Source: Oreohelix idahoensis
Taxonomy: Eukaryota; Mollusca; Gastropoda; Stylommatophora; Oreohelicidae
Reading direction: 5' to 3'
Length of the DNA: 64,000 nt
Assembly (NCBI GenBank): GCA_024509875.1
Contig: JAMPIV010017771.1
Span: 33,990-97,989 of the forward strand
Shown here in pieces: positions 24,691 through 36,648 of the stretch (position 1 is its first letter; each line of letters starts with the position of its first letter). A program made the position numbers and the translations under genes. The notes below the pieces were generated by a model that was not told where the DNA came from, made no database searches, and saw nothing but the letters and a program-made list of their open reading frames with translations.

Positions 24691-26230
24691 GAAAAATAAG
24701 AAAATCAAGATGGGCAAAGCAGCAGGGCATGATGGTATAACACCAGAAATGGTTACGTTCATGGGAGCATCAGGCGACCTATTACTCTTAAGGGTTTTAC
24801 AGGCAGCGTGGTACAACAAGACCATACCAAAGGATTGGGAGATTGCCATCATAACACCAATTTTCAAAAAGGGTGACAATCGACGGTGTGGAAACCGTGG
24901 AGGCGTGTCCCTTCTCGGTGTCCCTGGTAAAATTTGCTCTAGAATCCTAGAGCGGAGACTCCGACGCCTGCCTGGGCCACAATTGGATGTGGTCCGGTGC
25001 GGATTCCGTGCAAACCGAAGTACTCAAGACCTAATCTTCACACTCAGACAGCTGAGTGAGAAGGCCCTTGAGTATAAGAGTGAGATGCATCTTTGTTTCA
25101 TAGATCTGGAGAAGGCGTTTGGCGGGGTCCCCTGGGGCAAACTTTGGGACTGTTTGGCAAGGAAGAATATTCCGGCACCTCTGGTTCGTGCTATGCAGAG
25201 CTTCTACAGGTCTTGCAGAAATTGTGTGAGGACGGCGGGCCATGGGTCAGGGGAGTTCGGGACCGCCGCTGGTGTAAGACAGGGTGATATCCTATCACCT
25301 TACCTCTTCATGCTCCTTATGGACGATGTCATCAAGGCATGTGGGGAGAGAGCAGGAGAGTGTTCAGTGGGGTGCTGGAGGGTGGGACAGGTCTATATTT
25401 CGAAGCTGGCATTTGCTGGTGATGTTGCCCTGATTGCTGGGTCGGAGGCACGTCTCCGGTCCGGCCTGCGGGTCTGGAGGGAGGGGCTGGAGAGGAGAGG
25501 GATGGTCATAAGCAGCTCTAAAACAAAATCCATGGTGATATCACGAGAAGAAAGAGGACGTCGAATTGGGCGGGGGGGGGGGGGGGGGGGGGGGGGGGAA
25601 GAGCGGGTCCTGGAGCGGGTCGACCACTTTAAATACCTCGGAGCTATTATAGACTGAAAGGGAGGCATCAAAGAAGAGTTGGCCACTCGAAAGGCAGCGG
25701 CTGGGAGACTTTTTCAGGCCATAAATCGAGGATTCCTCAGCAAGAGAGAGGTTGGTAAGAAAACGAAGATGGCTGTATACCGCTCCACCTATGTCCCAGT
25801 CTTGACATATGGATGCGAGTCATGGGCAATGCCTACAACCCATAAAAGCCAGATCCAAACCTCAGAAATGAGGTATCTGAGGAAGGTGGTTGAAGTAACA
25901 AGAAGAGACATGGTACGCAACCAGACGATACGTCAAGGCCTTAAATCCTACCCCCTGCAGACCCAAGTGGAGCAGTCCCAACTGGGATGGTTTGGCCATG
26001 TCTGCAGAGTGGGAGAGGATCGGATACCACGACAAGCATGGGAAACGGAGAGCCAAGGATCCAGACCCCGAGGACGACCCAGAGTCCGCTGGGAGGACAA
26101 CATTGGACAATATTTGAAGGACCGAGGACTGGAGTGGAGCCGGGCCGGGAGGGGGGCGGCCGATGGGATAGTCTGGCGCTCTCTCTTCCAAACCTCTACA
26201 CCTCACGGTAGAAGGGGAACGACTAAGTAA
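24690..26230 (+). pseudogene. LINE L2 reverse transcriptase and C-terminal domain
   Basis: One frame, interrupted once by an in-frame TGA at 25,656-25,658, encodes RT fingers and palm: MGKAAGHDGITPEMV, IITPIFKKGDNRRCGN, CGFRANRSTQDLIFTLRQL, motif A as FIDLEKAFGGVPW (normally FD at the second Asp), motif B as GVRQGDILSPYLF. Motif C reads FAGD where FADD is expected, so a catalytic Asp is lost. An in-frame poly-G run (25,571-25,599) adds a Gly stretch before the HFKYLGAIID segment. The C-terminal part has YGCESWAM, LGWFGHVCRV, RPRGRPRVRWEDNI and ends with GRRGTTK. Catalytically dead by inspection. Confidence 0.88.
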
Positions 26231-26236
26231 GTAAGT

Positions 26237-26695
26237 ACATCCTCACTTTTATCCATTGGATATACATGAAGCAAATTTAACAAGAAGCAGCATTAGCTAC
26301 TATTTAACTAAGAAGTTTCGTTTTTACATTATTTGGGAGGGGGGGGGGGGTGTAACAAAATAAAAATAAAATATAATCGATAATTGCCAATTAATTGTTA
26401 TTGTTAATCAGAATCGACCTCAAGGCAAACCCATAGGTGCTTAGTCTCCCTCAGCAAATGTCGAAGAGTAATAATGCCAATTGTACCTGTAGCACGCTGG
26501 TTGTACATTCAACGGATGCATCCTCTCTCACGTCCATTTCTGCTAGTTCCACGTTTGATGCCAAACTCCAACAGTCTCAGCCTTGTTGATCAAGGGACGA
26601 TAAAGTAAAAAAAAAAAAAAATGCTGCCTGCTATGAAGTTATTATGTGTTGAATAGGACACACCTCAAATTAAGCTATAATGTCAATGTGACATA
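26237..26695. other. Gene-free interval
   Basis: Non-coding, with a short G run at 26,334-26,350. Nothing else recognised. Confidence 0.5.
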
Positions 26696-26850
26696 AAGGT
26701 AAAGATTGTGCCATAACAGATACTGCCGAAGGGTGGTGAAGAGTTAGAGACATTCACTATACTCGGTCCAGCATCGACAGGTGGGGGGACCAGTTCCCTT
26801 CCTGTCTGCCTTTTTCTTCCTTAACTCAAGCGCAAAGTTCAATGAGACGT
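26696..26850 (-). repeat. SINE family S1, minus-strand copy
   Basis: GATACTGCCGAAGGG, GTTAGAGACATTC, GTCCAGCATCGACAGGTGG and CCAGTTCCCTTCC match the reverse complement of the tail and body of the S1 copy at 28,672. The tRNA-like head is missing. Confidence 0.7.
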
Positions 26851-27142
26851 GGCATAGCATTTTGTAATAGTAAAATGATTTTTAATTCCCGTTATCTTCA
26901 TGTTTGTTTCATATAGATTCGATTGGAATGAAGAAATAACAGTTTACAAATAAGAGGCGACTTTTCAACCACCAGGTAGATAGGCCAAGGGGACAGTATT
27001 CTTGCCATCAAATGACAGACGTGGAAATGGACGAATCCCGCACTACGCATTAAAAGAAATACCCGGTCAGGACATACAGTGGACTAACTCCACAGACAGG
27101 AAGACAGAGCAGAGATACTTAGAGACAGAATTTCTGAGGTAG

Positions 27143-27262
27143 AAGTAAAGGTTGTGAATAGATGATACTGCCATAACGGTGTGAACTTTTAGAGACTTTC
27201 CCTGTACATGTTGCCATTCTCGCTGCTTTTGCCTTCTATAATTTAGTAGCAAAGTCAGGTTA
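27143..27262 (-). repeat. SINE family S1, diverged minus-strand fragment
   Basis: It carries the same tail-body order (GATACTGCCATAACGG, TTAGAGACTTTCC, TTTGCCTTCTATAATTTAG) in a more decayed form. Confidence 0.55.
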
Positions 27263-27899
27263 CCATTTTCACAGCGGGGAAGACTGCATTATTTTGTATG
27301 TATAGGCTCTTTGTCCTTTTTTTCCACCTGTTTCACCAATCTTAACATATGATTGGAAATAACAGACACCATTCACTGCCTATCAGTTCGCTAAACTCAT
27401 GGCTTCCTGTGCATGGAAGGTCAATGGCAGTTTGTAAAGCTTTGTTTTTTTAAACCCTATTCTACATTATGCCAGTAATTATCTTTCTTGGCTATTCTCT
27501 TCAGTGTTCTATATTCAACAGTCAGAGCTGGTAACCGGAACAACATAATGTTTACTGTAATTTCTACTATTCCGATTGTCCGGCCTGTTCTTCGATCCAT
27601 TTCTCATCATGTGTCAAACAATGCAATCTCCTTATCTGACGCAGTGAATACAAACATGGCTGAAGCAGATATATTTTGTTTCCGTACACGTGCATTTGTC
27701 TTTATTATCTGGAGTTTTACATCGTGCAGGATTTGATTACATGCACTCGCGTACCTGGAGTCATAAAAAAGCGTGCAGTCACGATTTTTTGAAACGTCCA
27801 AACGTCTCATGCACTCTGGCTGGCAAAACGCAGTCAAATATTGCGGCCAGTGGACAAACGCGTGTGGAAATATTCGAAATGTACGTTTCCGGTACATCA
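27263..27899. other. Gene-free interval
   Basis: Several overlapping short frames occur on both strands (27,488-28,278), none with a motif. No gene is supported. Confidence 0.45.
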
Positions 27900-28270
27900 T
27901 CATCAACAACATCATCATTCTCACCCATCAAGAAACGCATGTCATATTCACCTGTCTTGTTCCATCGGCTCAATGTCTGTCTATGTCTTTCTCATAATGT
28001 CTACAATTCTCGTCTCCGTGCATTTTTCGGTATATGTATCTACTTCTATACCAACGAGATTCCATAAAAAAAGGTCAATCAATCAATCACTACTCTTGAG
28101 CTCCCCAAGGAGCATCAACCTTCAACAAAAACATGCCAAGCCTTCCTGTCACGTGCCATCAACTCAATGTTCTTTCCACTTCATCATCATTTTCACTCCA
28201 GTTCTCTTCTTCATGCATTTGTCAGTCTTTATCTGCCTCTCTTACCCACGAGATTCCAGAAAAAAGATTG
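27900..28270. repeat. Two diverged units of a dispersed repeat
   Basis: Two roughly 130-bp stretches (about 27,940-28,070 and 28,125-28,270) share the order CACCTGTC/CTTCCTGTCA, a CAATGT block, a CATTT(T/G) block and ACGAGATTCCA followed by A-runs. The phrase GGCTCAATGTCTGTCTATG also resembles 8490-8510. Confidence 0.5.
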
Positions 28271-28445
28271 ACTTGTAATACTATTATCTAGCTTCCACAA
28301 TGTATCACCTGTCCATCGCCAGCACATATTACTTTTGACGTTTTTTTTAATATCTTCCTTTTCTGGAGGATAAGTAACCGGCCCTGCTCCTAACCGTCTT
28401 AATCGCATTGTAGATTATGCCAGGTAGGTTACATTGTTACTTTTA

Positions 28446-28498
28446 TTTGATCATTTTTCGGACCCTGACAACACACTGACAACACACTGACAACACGT
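28446..28498. repeat. 11-bp tandem repeat, three units
   Basis: CTGACAACACA is repeated three times. Confidence 0.85.
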
Positions 28499-28671
28499 CG
28501 TGTCTAAATGTAAGTGATCAGTGCTGTAAATGGGTTCAAGAATGAATTACCCCTTTTCGCAACCGTCACCAGCATAATACCAGCACTGCTGTAGGCCCCA
28601 TTACGGAAGTCTGGTCAAAGCCCTTGATGTATTCTTGAAGGTGTGGTTTCTGTAGCAATGTATTTAAAAGT

Positions 28672-28935
28672 GAGCGTCCGATTGGCAGCATTGTTAGAGC
28701 GCTGGCTTCCCGCTGCAAAGGCGCTGGGTGCAAAACACGGTGTCGTCACTCTCCAGTCTACCTAGCTGTAAATTGGTATCTGAATCTGCTCGTGAGTTAT
28801 GGTAGGAAAAGGCAGCGAGGAAGGGAACTGGTGACCCACCTCTCGATGCTGGACCTAGTATCATGAAGTCTCTAACACTTCCTTTCCCTACGGCTGTATC
28901 TGCTATGGAACTACCTTGACCTTTTATAATGTCAA
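28672..28935 (+). repeat. SINE family S1, most complete copy
   Basis: A degenerate tRNA-like head (TTGGCAGCATTGTTAGAGCG, then GCGCTGGGTGCAAAACACGG where a B box is expected) is followed by the body with CAGCTGTAAAT-like, GAGTTATGGTAGG and GGCAGCGAGGAAGGGAACTG segments. A tail with GTCTCTAACAC and CTATGGAACTACC follows. Partial copies lie at 9556, 23,578, 26,696 and 27,143. The boxes are too decayed for this copy to be transcribed. Confidence 0.7.
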
Positions 28936-30627
28936 TTGACGCACGTCAAAACAATTGGCTAGTCAGCTTCTTTCGTATTAATTATCTGTAATGAAGTCTG
29001 ACTCATATCTCGGCCTAATTCAAATATTATCACCGTACAAACCCCGTGGATGTTTCTGAGCAATGAAAACCAGCTTGGTATAAATAGTGTCGGAAGATCG
29101 CTAGACATGGAGAAAACAAAAGTGTAGAAGTTAAGGATATTTCGGTAGGCAGTGTGCAACTAATCATGGAATACCTAGATAAAGAAAGAACCAATTCGAT
29201 AATAGGGATCATTAGCTTTAGGCAGATAGCAATAGATTCACTGGATGTGTTGTAGAGCCGAAGTTATTATGAATAGAAGACAGTGGAACATGAACCATGT
29301 TGTGTTTTTCCCCTTTTTCGGCTGCTCCAGTAAATAGTCGGATAAACTATAGGATAACATGGATATCCATAGTGATAGAGCTTATTCATATGAGTAAAAT
29401 AAGCCTAAGATGGAGGAAATTGGTGCAGAAATAAGGATTCCAGAATTATTTTGGATTTACTATCTTAGCACATCTTGCCTTGCCTACACGATTTTGGATG
29501 CATGCAAACGTACCTTGGTCCAGTTGTCACCTCGTACATCCGCAAGGCCATTATAAAAGGTGAGAGAACGCATGACACAGACACACTCGCCGCCTATCTC
29601 AAACTACAGACACAGAGCACAAGCAGTTATATCAACTCCGTTGCCATCTGCAGAAGTTGAGCAGACTGTGTAATCATTAAAAGCCTGTCTCTGATTGAGG
29701 GTAAGCGAGATGTTAATTAAATATATATATGTAAATATATTATTATCAATGCGTGTTAAAGAAATAATGACAGGTGTAGAATCATTGTGGTATTTCTGGA
29801 GGAAAACCCAAGTGTGTAGGTTTAATTGTGTAATAAATAAGTAGAACGAATAGATTGAGCACGTTGGGTGTGGAAAGCGTTTTAAAGATATTATGCTTGC
29901 TGGAAAGGACTATCCAAACTGGAGGAAGGAATGACTATAACAGATTAATATTCTGTATTATTTGATATATGACACAATGATTATCATAAGGCCTATATGA
30001 TTTTATCGAAGCAAATCATGGACAAAACTGTAACAAGTGAATTATTGAACTATTGTGCTAGAACTTAAACGAATTGTGTTATTCATGACTTACTAAGTCT
30101 CTTGTAATTTACCACAGCTTGTCTGAACTGTCTCATACTACCTCCTGTCTGGCTAAGGAGACAATGAGCGACACTACGTAGGTTGTATATATTGTTTCAG
30201 GTTATATCCTGCCCTGAGTGTCATACACAATCTCTAGTGACCAATTCAGCAATTAGATGCTCAAGTTTGTCAGAGCCTTTGCCGGTATTAACTGTGACAT
30301 TTTGACGAGTGGAGGACCCGCAGTGGTGGGGTTCTATCCAATCATACTGCTGTACGAGACCTAGGAAGGACTTTGTTTCAGATAAGTAGCTCAGTGTTGG
30401 GCTACTCTTCAATTTTCAAACACAACCAAATCAACCCACCTACGAATAGACTATGTAATGATGAAAAACTGTGGTGTATATAGAAGACTTTTGACAGCCA
30501 TATGAGTCATAAAGTAACATTTAGATTCATCTATTCAAGAAAGCACAAAAATAGAGACAGATTCCATCAGGAAGCAAGAAAACAGTGAAATTGAACTATA
30601 TTAGTTTAAGAAATTAACTGTACATCT
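28936..30627. other. Gene-free interval
   Basis: No recognisable gene. A 61-codon frame at 29,475-29,660 has no motif. Poly-TA dinucleotides are scattered. Confidence 0.5.
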
Positions 30628-30628
30628 G

Positions 30629-30700
<72 letters not shown>
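30628..30700. repeat. (TA)n microsatellite
   Basis: Pure TA array abutting the repeat unit at 30,701. Confidence 0.95.
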
Positions 30701-30702
<2 letters not shown>

Positions 30703-30905
30703 TCTTCTTCCGTCCTTAGCCACCGACCGTCAAAGCAGTCAGTGGCCATTACGCCTAGTGGCGTCTTAGGGCAACAGCAGATAGGTTTTCTTTGCCATTG
30801 TTTCCCATCACGCCTATTGGCGTCTTTAGGGCAACGGCAAATCAATCCATTTTGCTGTTGTTTCCGTAATCGAAGTGACTGGCAAACGGGTGATCAGCCC
30901 GTTGG
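30701..30905. repeat. Unclassified repeat with internal duplication, between two TA arrays
   Basis: The block ACGCCTA(G/T)TGGCGTCTT(T)AGGGCAAC occurs twice about 65 bp apart, each copy centred on a short inverted repeat CGCC-N4-GGCG. The 205-bp segment is bounded on both sides by (TA)n arrays. The minus-strand frame across it is not a convincing gene. Confidence 0.6.
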
Positions 30906-30929
30906 TATATATATATAGTTTTATATATA

Positions 30930-30984
<55 letters not shown>

Positions 30985-31008
30985 ATATATATATATATAT
31001 ATATATAT
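30906..31008. repeat. (TA)n microsatellite
   Basis: Interrupted TA array on the other side of the 205-bp repeat segment. Confidence 0.95.
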
Positions 31009-32276
31009 GTCGCGAGAGACGAGTAAGTCTGCAATTAAATTTCTAAAAAACTAATGGTAATATTTTGTCGGTAAATTTCTCACTGAATGAGAAGGCAGTC
31101 GGTTGTCTATACTCATTGTTGGCACAGACAATCGTTGGTCAACAGTCATGGGACATCCACCAATTTTACAAGTAATGTTGACATAACAATAGACAACGCT
31201 CGGCGTGAGCCCTTTAGACGAAACAACATTCACCTAAAATGTTTTCACAACTTGTAGACAGTGAGTCAATAGATTATTGAGGTAATCGCCCCAACGTCTC
31301 GGTTGTGTTTTCACAAAGGCAGGAAGGTACAAGCAATATTATTGTGGCTAGCCGTAGAATATATGGACAGAGCGCGAGGCAGTTTTACAATGAGTAATTT
31401 AATAAGCAGGTTCTCATCGAACCGACCCAATAACATTTGATTAACGGCGACGCCGTGTCTGAACCAGGATCAACATGAAAAGAGTGAGAATATGTCATTA
31501 TGTAAAGACTATTGAATGCTGCACAGACACTCAAAAGACGAACGCAGACAAGTTGTCTCGGATAAGCAAAATATGAGAGCGACCATAGCAAAATATTACA
31601 GGGAATTTTACACAGCATGAGAACGGAATGTCTGACTTAAGGAAAACAAACGAAATTTCACATGACACAGGAAGCGAACCCGAAAATTAGCCATAGGCGA
31701 TTCAAACGATATATAAACTCAACTATATTCATTGCTTGGCATTGCAAGAGAAGCAGTCCGCCAACCAAAACTTGGGGTTCTAGATTTCACGAGGAAGAGT
31801 CCGGACATTGTGTCAGTGAAATTCGTATATGGACACCAAGGTTAGTGTAATATATTTTGTACTTTATCATTATTATGTCTTAACTTCAGTCAGATAATAT
31901 ATACCTATTTTCCACAAAAGTTAACACGGTAAATACCAGTCACGTTTATTATAATATTATATTTCATACTCATAAGTACAGGTTACAATAAACACCAGGA
32001 GAGAATGATTATAATTATAATATTACACAGTTTCCTGTAACTATAACGAAGTAAATCCAAGACACTTTTATTTTGCCTCTTACATTACATGTTAAACGTG
32101 CAGTAAACATCGCACAGTCATTTCTTATAGTGATAAGATTTCACATACAAGACACTACAGGCGTAGCATAGTTTACGGGATACTTACAAAGGGTTCATTA
32201 TTTTATCCATCACAGTGGTAGAGACAGGGACCATTTGAGATACTCATCCTTAGTCTACTACGTGGTTGGCGTTAAT
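31009..32276. other. Gene-free left flank of the nested LTR elements
   Basis: Nothing coding was recognised. It ends at the left CACAG target-site duplication (32,277-32,281). Confidence 0.55.
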
Positions 32277-32281
32277 CACAG

Positions 32282-34685
32282 TGTGGTGAAGTGGGATGTT
32301 ATAAATACTTATAGGGAACTTAGTGTACTGACTGAGATCAGCTGTGAAGGTATCTATATCTATTAAGAGTAGTGTATTATAGATAACCTTACTTGCTACC
32401 ACATATCTATATATCTCAGTCAGAATTATTCTGGAATAGTGTTATGCTACGTTATGTGTCTAGGGTATGTGTATGATGAAGTGTAAGTCACAACAACAGA
32501 CAGATAAACAATTTAATTTAATCCACTACTCTTGACAACACTGTGACACTCACATACATATAACACTCTACAAAGATATCTTAAAAGAGTCACTGATAAA
32601 CTTTCGAATAACAATATGTATTCATTACTGGCATGAATGAATATGTGTCCTGATTCAACTACAAGGGAATCAGGAATCACAATCAATTTAAATTACAAGT
32701 TATGTACAGAATGTATTTAATATGAATATTGTAGTGACCTATATTATTACAAATGTTCTATGTGTGTCAGTTGTGTAGTAGTAAAATGAGGTAATACTGG
32801 TTTTGTTTTGTTCAAGCTCTGTTGGTATTTGTCATCATGACTTCAATAGTTTGTCTTTAGGGACCAGTATTGGAGATGTTCACAGTTCCTGATTTTAAGA
32901 CAAGTAAATTCCCCTCTGAATAGTATTTTTATAAAGTTATTTCAAGATGAGGGGACATAATGTTGAGCTCAGCTGGCCAACTCTGCTTATCTTGAGTGAT
33001 GGCGGCAGGAAGGGACTCCTCTGCTCGAATTCTCCTCTGGGCTCAGGAGACACCTCACTGATAGCTAAAAGGACCAAGGAGTATGCTGTCCGACTCTGGA
33101 TTCAGCAAATCTCTGACCAGATGCTGCTCAGTACCATCAAGACCACTGTCCCTGAAATCAAGAAGGATGTACCTTCTACTTCATAACTAATTTATATTCT
33201 CTTTTACACTGATCACAATACAGCACAAACATTGCGTTCAGAGCGTTAGGCCAACAGTCAGCTTCATTTGAAATACTTTATTCCAGTATTACCCTTCTTA
33301 ATGGTTACTACGCCTCTGCACTTCCAGCATTATTTCTTTCTAGTCAATCATCCAGGTGTCAGTGTACTGTTTGGCCATTCCATGCCGTTTTACTTCTCTC
33401 CGACACCCTCTGTTCAGGCTGGAGCATTTTAGGCTTTACCTCACGTTTGCCACTGAACTACACATATATATACAGGCATAAATCAACAATTCACATTCAA
33501 TTTTCATTAAAAGATATTAAATGGTTCAAGCTTACCACAATTCATACGAATAACACAGATACGTTGATTAGCAATGAATTCTGGCACAAACTGGCACAAA
33601 TTTCCATCTGCTTATCTTCCAGGCTTTTATTGAGCCAAATATAAGCTGGCTTCAACGCACTGATGCTTTATCAAGTGTATTTAAACAAGTGGTTTCGAAC
33701 TAACGTTCCCAAGTGTGTATATCAGCGAGACTGGCCAATGAGCCACGTTTCGACAAGTGTTTGAAAAAATGTTATCTTTTCCCGTCTCCCCTAACAACCA
33801 AGATAGTATTTATAGCCCGACCAATCGTGGTTAGGCTTTCATTTGTTGCGCTCCAATCAATTTGAAGTTTACATGGTAGGCTATTTTTGTAACGTAAATT
33901 TTTTTCAAACACGTTAAAAAAAAATCTTATGAGCAGAAATGATTTTATGCTGTCAGGCACCCCCAATATTTTATTTTGGGTATAATTTATTAATTCCTGG
34001 ACTATTTGCGTAACGTTTTACATATTATTTGTCAGCAAGCCCTAAGGAACCCAAAAATACTAATTTAAAGGAGCTACGTGGCTGCGTTCAAAATATGCAA
34101 TTTCTTCTACCTCCTGTTTCGAAGATGTGCTGTCTGGGTACTGTTATGTGTTCAAACGTAAACCCATCTAATGTTGTCTTTTCTAATAAGAGTTTGTTAT
34201 GATTTATAAACCTAACTCTGGGAAAGGGTAGTGTATTTTATCACTGTCCGTCTGAAAAAAAATTAGTGCATGTAGACTTACACGCGTGATGGCAGCATTT
34301 GTATATCGCGCGTCGCGTGTTGCATGCGTTCCTGATTTTCAGCCCTCCCCTCTCGCTATCCTTTTGTCCATCTGTTCGTTCGTTTTGGTAACGTAATATA
34401 ATTAATGTTAGGATTAATTTAGGTCATTACGCAGTACGTCTCAATGTTTTTCTTAGAAATGCAGCACACGTTTCATTGAAGAAGGCGGGTAATAATACAG
34501 TAAGCTTTTATATCAACGTGAAAGCGTTACAATTTGCAGACGAAGCAGAAAACAAGGGGGATTTCGAGTACATTCTCTGTGACAGCACTGTTATTTTACC
34601 ATTGCTCTTCTCTTTATTAATTTTATTTGTTAGGCTTCATATTTACCTAATAATTTATATATGTGGATTAGAATATTTCATGACA
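32282..34685 (-). repeat. Outer element, 3' LTR
   Basis: Read in element sense it begins TGTCATGAAATATTC at 34,685 and ends CCCACTTCACCACA at 32,282 (2,404 bp). By eye I count only about seven or eight differences from its partner at 47,503-49,909, including T/C at the AAT/ACCAGGAATC site and homopolymer-length changes. An LTR of this length is long for Ty3/Gypsy. The small frames inside (for example 32,947-33,186 plus, antisense to the element) have no known domain. Confidence 0.95.
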
Positions 34686-34698
34686 CCTCCCCTCTTAA
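34686..34698 (-). promoter_or_regulatory. Polypurine tract of the outer element
   Basis: On the minus strand TTAAGAGGGGAGG lies directly against the TG of the 3' LTR, where plus-strand DNA synthesis is primed in LTR retroelements. Confidence 0.8.
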
Positions 34699-34752
34699 AA
34701 CAGACATTATATGTCAGTCCTTTATTCTATATACACATATAGAAATTTATTA

Positions 34753-36189
34753 TTATTTCTGGGGTTTACGGTGATTCTCATCACACGGATGGCGGCTTAA
34801 AAAATCAGCTCCCAAATTGGTTTTTCCAGATATATACTCAATGCTAAAATTATATGGAGCCAGAAGCAAAGACCATCGGAGTAACCTAGAGTTCTCATGC
34901 TTAGCCTGTGCTAAAAACGATAAAGGTTTGTGGTCTGTTTGCAACTTAAATGCCTTCCCATATAGATAAATATTGAATTTCTTTATTGCCCATATTACTG
35001 CAAGACATTCTTTTTCGCTAGTTGAGTAGTTGATTTCAGCTTTATTCAACTTTCTGCTAGCATATGCCACTGGGCTTAATTCCCCATCCAATGCATCTGA
35101 TTTCTGTAGAAGAGTTGCACCCAGCCCAATATTACTTGCATCCGTCCTTACTATGAATTCTTGACTTAAGTCAGGTAATTTCAAAATGGGTTTACTTGTG
35201 AGCTTTTCCTTCAACTCTTGGTAAGTCATTTCACATTGTGGAGTCCATGTAATGCGATCTGGATGTCCTTTACGTGTCAATTCAGTTAACGGTGCACATA
35301 TGGAATTAAAGTTTTTGATATACTTCTGGTAGAAACCACATAATGAGACAAAGGATCTCACGTCCTTCTTGGTTTGTGGTCTCGGGGCTTTCTGTAGTTT
35401 CTCTAAGTTCTTTGGGTCAGGGGTCATGTTTCCCTGATAAACTGTGTGTCCCAAAAATTCCAATTCTTTACATCCAACGCAACATTTGGTTGGTCGGGCT
35501 GTTAAATTTGCCTCCCTAAGTCGATCAAACAGCATGTTCAGAGAGTCAATGTGTTCCTCAAATGTTTCTGTTGCTATAAGGATATCATCCATAAAATTTG
35601 TTATACAGGGATTATTCAGAGGATCCAATAATTTTCTCATCATTCTAGAGAAGACACTAGGCGCATTCTTCAATCCAAATGGCAATCTATTAAACTCATA
35701 GTGTCCTTCTGAGGTACTAAAAGCTAGGTATGGTCTAACCTCAGGCTTTACGGGAATCTGATAGTATCCTTTACTCAGATCCACTTTTGAGAAATATTTA
35801 GCTTTATTTAGCCTGGCAAACAGCTGATTTGTATCCGGCAATGGATCCACCTGTCCTTCTGTAATAGCGTTCAGTCTCCTGTAATCTATACAGAGTCTAT
35901 GTTCTCCAGAGGGCTTCCTTAAGAGTACAACACCGGAACTATACGAAGACTCACTGTGCGAAATAATTCCTTCCTTCAATAGATAGTCTATCTCTTCCTT
36001 CAAAGCTTTTTCCTTGGCAAACGGAATCGAATATGGTTTCATACAGACAGGTGTGGAGTCTATGAGTTTCATATCATATTCCAATAGGTTTGTATGCCCT
36101 GGTCGGTCTGTTAACACCTCTGCATGATTATTTAGAACCTGTTGCACTCTCTCTTTCTGAGTTTTCGTTAAATGTGTACTGATTTTCAC
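34753..36189 (-). CDS. Outer element reverse transcriptase and RNase H
   Basis: A clean 478-codon frame. RT spans about residues 35-245: RKPSGEHRLCIDYRRLN (91-107), FSKVDLSKGYYQIPV with catalytic D137, LPFGLKNAPSVF (169-180) and the active-site FMDD (199-202, Met in place of the more common Val or Ile). A connection region with FLGHTV and KKDVRSFVSLCGFYQKYI follows. RNase H spans about 340-468 with D350 (RTDASN), E394 (EKECLA), D419 (TDHKP) and D462 (GADFLSRHP). All expected catalytic acids are present. The frame ends at the polypurine tract with no integrase after it; integrase lies upstream, the reverse of normal Ty3/Gypsy order. The start overlaps the preceding frame at a one-base shift near 36,188, so it was probably part of a longer polyprotein. 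Confidence 0.95.
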   Translation of the reverse strand: MKISTHLTKTQKERVQQVLNNHAEVLTDRPGHTNLLEYDMKLIDSTPVCMKPYSIPFAKEKALKEEIDYLLKEGIISHSESSYSSGVVLLRKPSGEHRLCIDYRRLNAITEGQVDPLPDTNQLFARLNKAKYFSKVDLSKGYYQIPVKPEVRPYLAFSTSEGHYEFNRLPFGLKNAPSVFSRMMRKLLDPLNNPCITNFMDDILIATETFEEHIDSLNMLFDRLREANLTARPTKCCVGCKELEFLGHTVYQGNMTPDPKNLEKLQKAPRPQTKKDVRSFVSLCGFYQKYIKNFNSICAPLTELTRKGHPDRITWTPQCEMTYQELKEKLTSKPILKLPDLSQEFIVRTDASNIGLGATLLQKSDALDGELSPVAYASRKLNKAEINYSTSEKECLAVIWAIKKFNIYLYGKAFKLQTDHKPLSFLAQAKHENSRLLRWSLLLAPYNFSIEYISGKTNLGADFLSRHPCDENHRKPQK

Positions 36190-36648
36190 CTGTGCTGCTG
36201 TCTCACAGGGGGGTGTAATGGATATTCAAATGATGAAAGTGGTTCCTTTTTCATCTCCATGGCGATGGACAAGGTCAACAAGTGTGTCTCTTCCTGATGT
36301 TCTCTTTCCAAATATTTCTTCAGGAGATTCACATGATAGATTTTTTCTTTCCCCTTCTTATCTATCTTATAATTTGTTCTAGACACCTTCTCTAGAACTG
36401 TATATGGACCCTGCCATCCAATTTGTAACTTATTCTGACTCCCGGGCAAAAGAAGCAGTACCTTCTCTCCCACAGCCAAATTTCTGTCTTTCGCCTTCCT
36501 GTTATAATAGGCAGCATATTTCTTCCTGGCTTGTTTCAAATTTTCATTTGCGAGTTTCCAGCCAGTTTTTAACCGAGTGGTCAGCTCATTCACATATTGG
36601 TATGAAGATGTAATGTTTTCCTCTGCCTTTTCATCAGTCCACGTTCTT
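36186..36648 (-). pseudogene. Outer element integrase C-terminal part
   Basis: This encodes RTWTDEKAEEN, the helical LTTRLKTGWKLANENLKQARK, then EKVLLLLPGSQNKLQIGWQG with the GPY motif (GWQGPYTVLEKV) and KEKIYHVNLLKKYLERE. This is the C-terminal DNA-binding region of a Ty3/Gypsy integrase with a GPY/F module. It is cut at 36,648 by insertion of the inner element; the immediately preceding codons lie across the insertion at 45,270 onward. It leads directly toward RT, confirming integrase-before-RT order in the outer element. Confidence 0.9.

Larger units (their letters stand above)
24001..26236 (+). mobile_element. LINE family L2, RT to 3' end, interrupted
   Basis: This is the longest LINE in the window, truncated at the 5' end before the RT. 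Order: linker (24,001-24,381), foreign insert (about 24,382-24,690), RT and C-terminal domain (24,690-26,230), 3' tail GGAACGACTAAGTAAGTAAG. Two other copies of the 3' end (11,345 and 53,337) carry TSDs. The endonuclease is missing. Confidence 0.85.

Noticed and set aside
32947..33186. 79-codon frame inside the outer 3' LTR, with relatives in other LTR copies
   Set aside because: It is antisense to the element, shifted in the sister LTR at 48,168 and decayed in the older copies. Shared ancestry of the LTR explains the resemblance.
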